NCBI RefSeq assembly: GCF_004798865.1
Contig: NW_025335268.1
Span: forward strand, 82,430,187-82,494,186
From: Varanus komodoensis
Lineage: Eukaryota > Chordata > Lepidosauria > Squamata > Varanidae
Direction: 5' to 3'
DNA: 64,000 nt
Of this stretch, positions 62,516-64,000 are shown one piece after another; the stretch's first letter is position 1; each line of letters starts with the position of its first letter. The translations under genes were made by a program, and so were the position numbers. The notes under the pieces are model-generated. The model was not told the DNA's origin and made no database searches. It was given only the letters and a program-made list of their open reading frames with translations.

Positions 62516-63060
62516 ACATTTGTATTTTTTTAATTCAAGCAAGCCTTTGGTATGAAAATTGGCCTATTGAGATAGGTAACTTACACTGCAGTGCTTTCCT
62601 AAATGTGTTTCTAGCATATGGTTTAGTATTATTTACACCAAATTTTATTTAAAATTTTTAGTGAAGTGTTTGACTCCACCATCAGGGTGGCTCTCACTGC
62701 TTGAAGGCAAGACAGTGGGAATGACAAAGACCCTCTAACTGGGCAGTTCATTTTTCCCATCTCCTCCTTATTGGGTCCAAGTGCTGGGTCTAACATGATG
62801 CTCTCCTTCCATCCTGAGATACTTCTGCTTCTTCCAAAGCAAGCCGACCCTCATGCCCTCCCTAAGAAACCTCACTAGGTAAGCTTGAAAGTTCCTCACC
62901 CTGAGCCCTGGTCCTCCTCAGAATCAGAGGAATCTACCATAACAGTTTGTAATGAGCTAGAGCGAGGCCCACTTTCTACACATGCATAGGAACAGTGAGG
63001 TTTAGACATTTAAGGGTACAATCCTATGTATGTTTAGACAGAAACAAGTCTTAAAACTTC

Positions 63061-63120
63061 CAGCATTCTCCAGCCAACCATGATTAGCTTAGGTGAATGC
63101 TGGGAGTTGTAGGACTTTCT
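63061..63120. mobile_element. Fold-back MITE-like fragment, copy 13
   Basis: cagcattctccagccaaccatgattag then ggtgaatgctgggagttgtagga. Short inverted arms gcattc/gaatgc are visible. Confidence 0.5.
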
Positions 63121-63828
63121 GTCTTACCATGCATGGGATTATGCTCATAGTTGTATGTGCTGTACGGGTGCAGAAAATAGGCATCAATCTCTGTCTGATC
63201 ACAATGATGATTATCATAATCAATGTCAGTTTGTATAATGAAGATGCTAAAGTTCCTTAGGTAGTTACCCTGACTTTGTACACATGTGCATTATGAGCAT
63301 GATAGAGTCTTTCAATTAATTGCACAATTTCAAGTTTCAGTGGTGTTACTAGTTCCAATATATCAAGCTTTCAAAAACTTTTAGCACTGCTTATTACTCT
63401 TTTGGGGCTCTTTTTCAATTTGTCATCCTCATTCATAATTCAGCATTCCAGCTGAGATCAAATAGGTGGTCAGGAAATATGTTCCCATAGAATATCCTTT
63501 CTGGTCCTACTAGAACGGACATTTTTCACCCTTTACTTCAAAAGAATTGCTCAATGGATCTATGCTAAACCTACATAATGTTGTCACTTTCCACTGTTCC
63601 TTCTAAACTCATTTAAAGTAAACCCCACCCTTTCATTTCTAGGAAGTCCTTTACATGTATATTCAGGCCACAAGAGTTTCTATTAAATATTAGATGAAAA
63701 TGTTTATTGCAGCTGATCACTGTCACTAAGAAATTCTGCCCAATGCCGTACATACAAGAATGGTCAGTGTAAATTCTAAATTTCCAAACATATTGGTCAA
63801 GGTTTAACGAAAAGCCACTGTATTACTA

Positions 63829-63861
63829 GTGATTAGTTTCTTTGCAGAAGAAACTAATCAC
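63829..63861. repeat. Perfect inverted repeat, 14-bp stem, 5-nt loop
   Basis: Stem GTGATTAGTTTCTT / AAGAAACTAATCAC around loop TGCAG. It overlaps the next hairpin by two bases. Confidence 0.97.
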
Positions 63862-63889
63862 CTTATAGCCTTTGCAGAGGCTATAAGGT
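63860..63889. repeat. Perfect inverted repeat, 12-bp stem, 6-nt loop
   Basis: Stem ACCTTATAGCCT / AGGCTATAAGGT around loop TTGCAG. It directly follows the previous hairpin and shares its TTTGCAGA centre. Confidence 0.97.
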
Positions 63890-64000
63890 AAACCAGGTAA
63901 TGGATTGCTAAAGAGAATCCTTGTAATGTGGGCAGGTGTCTTTGGAGGAAGATACTCAGAATTAGTGTAATGAAGTTACAGAAGAGTACAGAACTTCTAA

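Larger units (their letters stand above)
43996..64000. other. Intergenic region downstream of PRKX
   Basis: Twenty kilobases with no recognisable host exon. LINE fragments, MITEs, SINE traces and a Tigger element are listed separately. Nothing identifiable is seen in 44000-44600, 49140-51380, 53000-55480, 55520-57670, 58470-59530, 59620-61900 or 62520-63050. MXRA5 follows PRKX in human, but none of its leucine-rich or Ig domains is visible here. Confidence 0.7.

Overview
This 64-kb window is vertebrate nuclear DNA carrying one recognisable gene, PRKX (the X-linked cAMP-dependent-type Ser/Thr kinase, AGC group), on the + strand. Seven coding exons (16729-39529) have clean AG/GT junctions and compatible phases. 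Together they encode 303 residues, from the glycine-rich loop to the C-terminal FKNF. The first coding exon (about 55 residues in human PRKX) lies upstream, so bases 1-16728 are intron 1. A stop codon 21 nt before a splice donor, a 409-bp intron and a roughly 4-kb terminal exon ending near an AATAAA at 43972 make up a likely two-exon 3' UTR.

The repeat content points to a non-avian reptile, most likely a squamate. It includes L2/CR1-like LINE remnants, an R4/Dong-like LINE with a YVDD reverse transcriptase box, an L1 ORF2 tail, two Tigger-type mariner elements with TA target duplications, MIR/tRNA-type SINE traces, and many fold-back MITE-like elements with an 'ACAACTCCCATCA'-type core. The clade names come from remembered protein and end motifs, not from a search. 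The species cannot be stated.

Layout: 1-16728 is intron 1, holding an L1 tail, a Tigger MITE, a 100-N gap inside a palindrome, and an L2-like LINE split by a probable solo LTR. 16729-39529 holds PRKX coding exons 2-8 with introns of 8.7 kb down to 0.5 kb, including a perfect 204-bp tandem duplication in intron 5. 39530-~43995 is the 3' UTR. ~44000-64000 is intergenic DNA with several LINE fragments, a second Tigger element carrying a transposase remnant, and two perfect hairpins back to back at 63829-63889. No second protein gene, tRNA, rRNA or CRISPR array was found.

No new multi-gene system is visible. The most useful observations are structural: the palindrome at the gap, the identical tandem copies, the twin hairpins, the nested LINE/LTR, and the in-frame open stretch after the PRKX stop codon.
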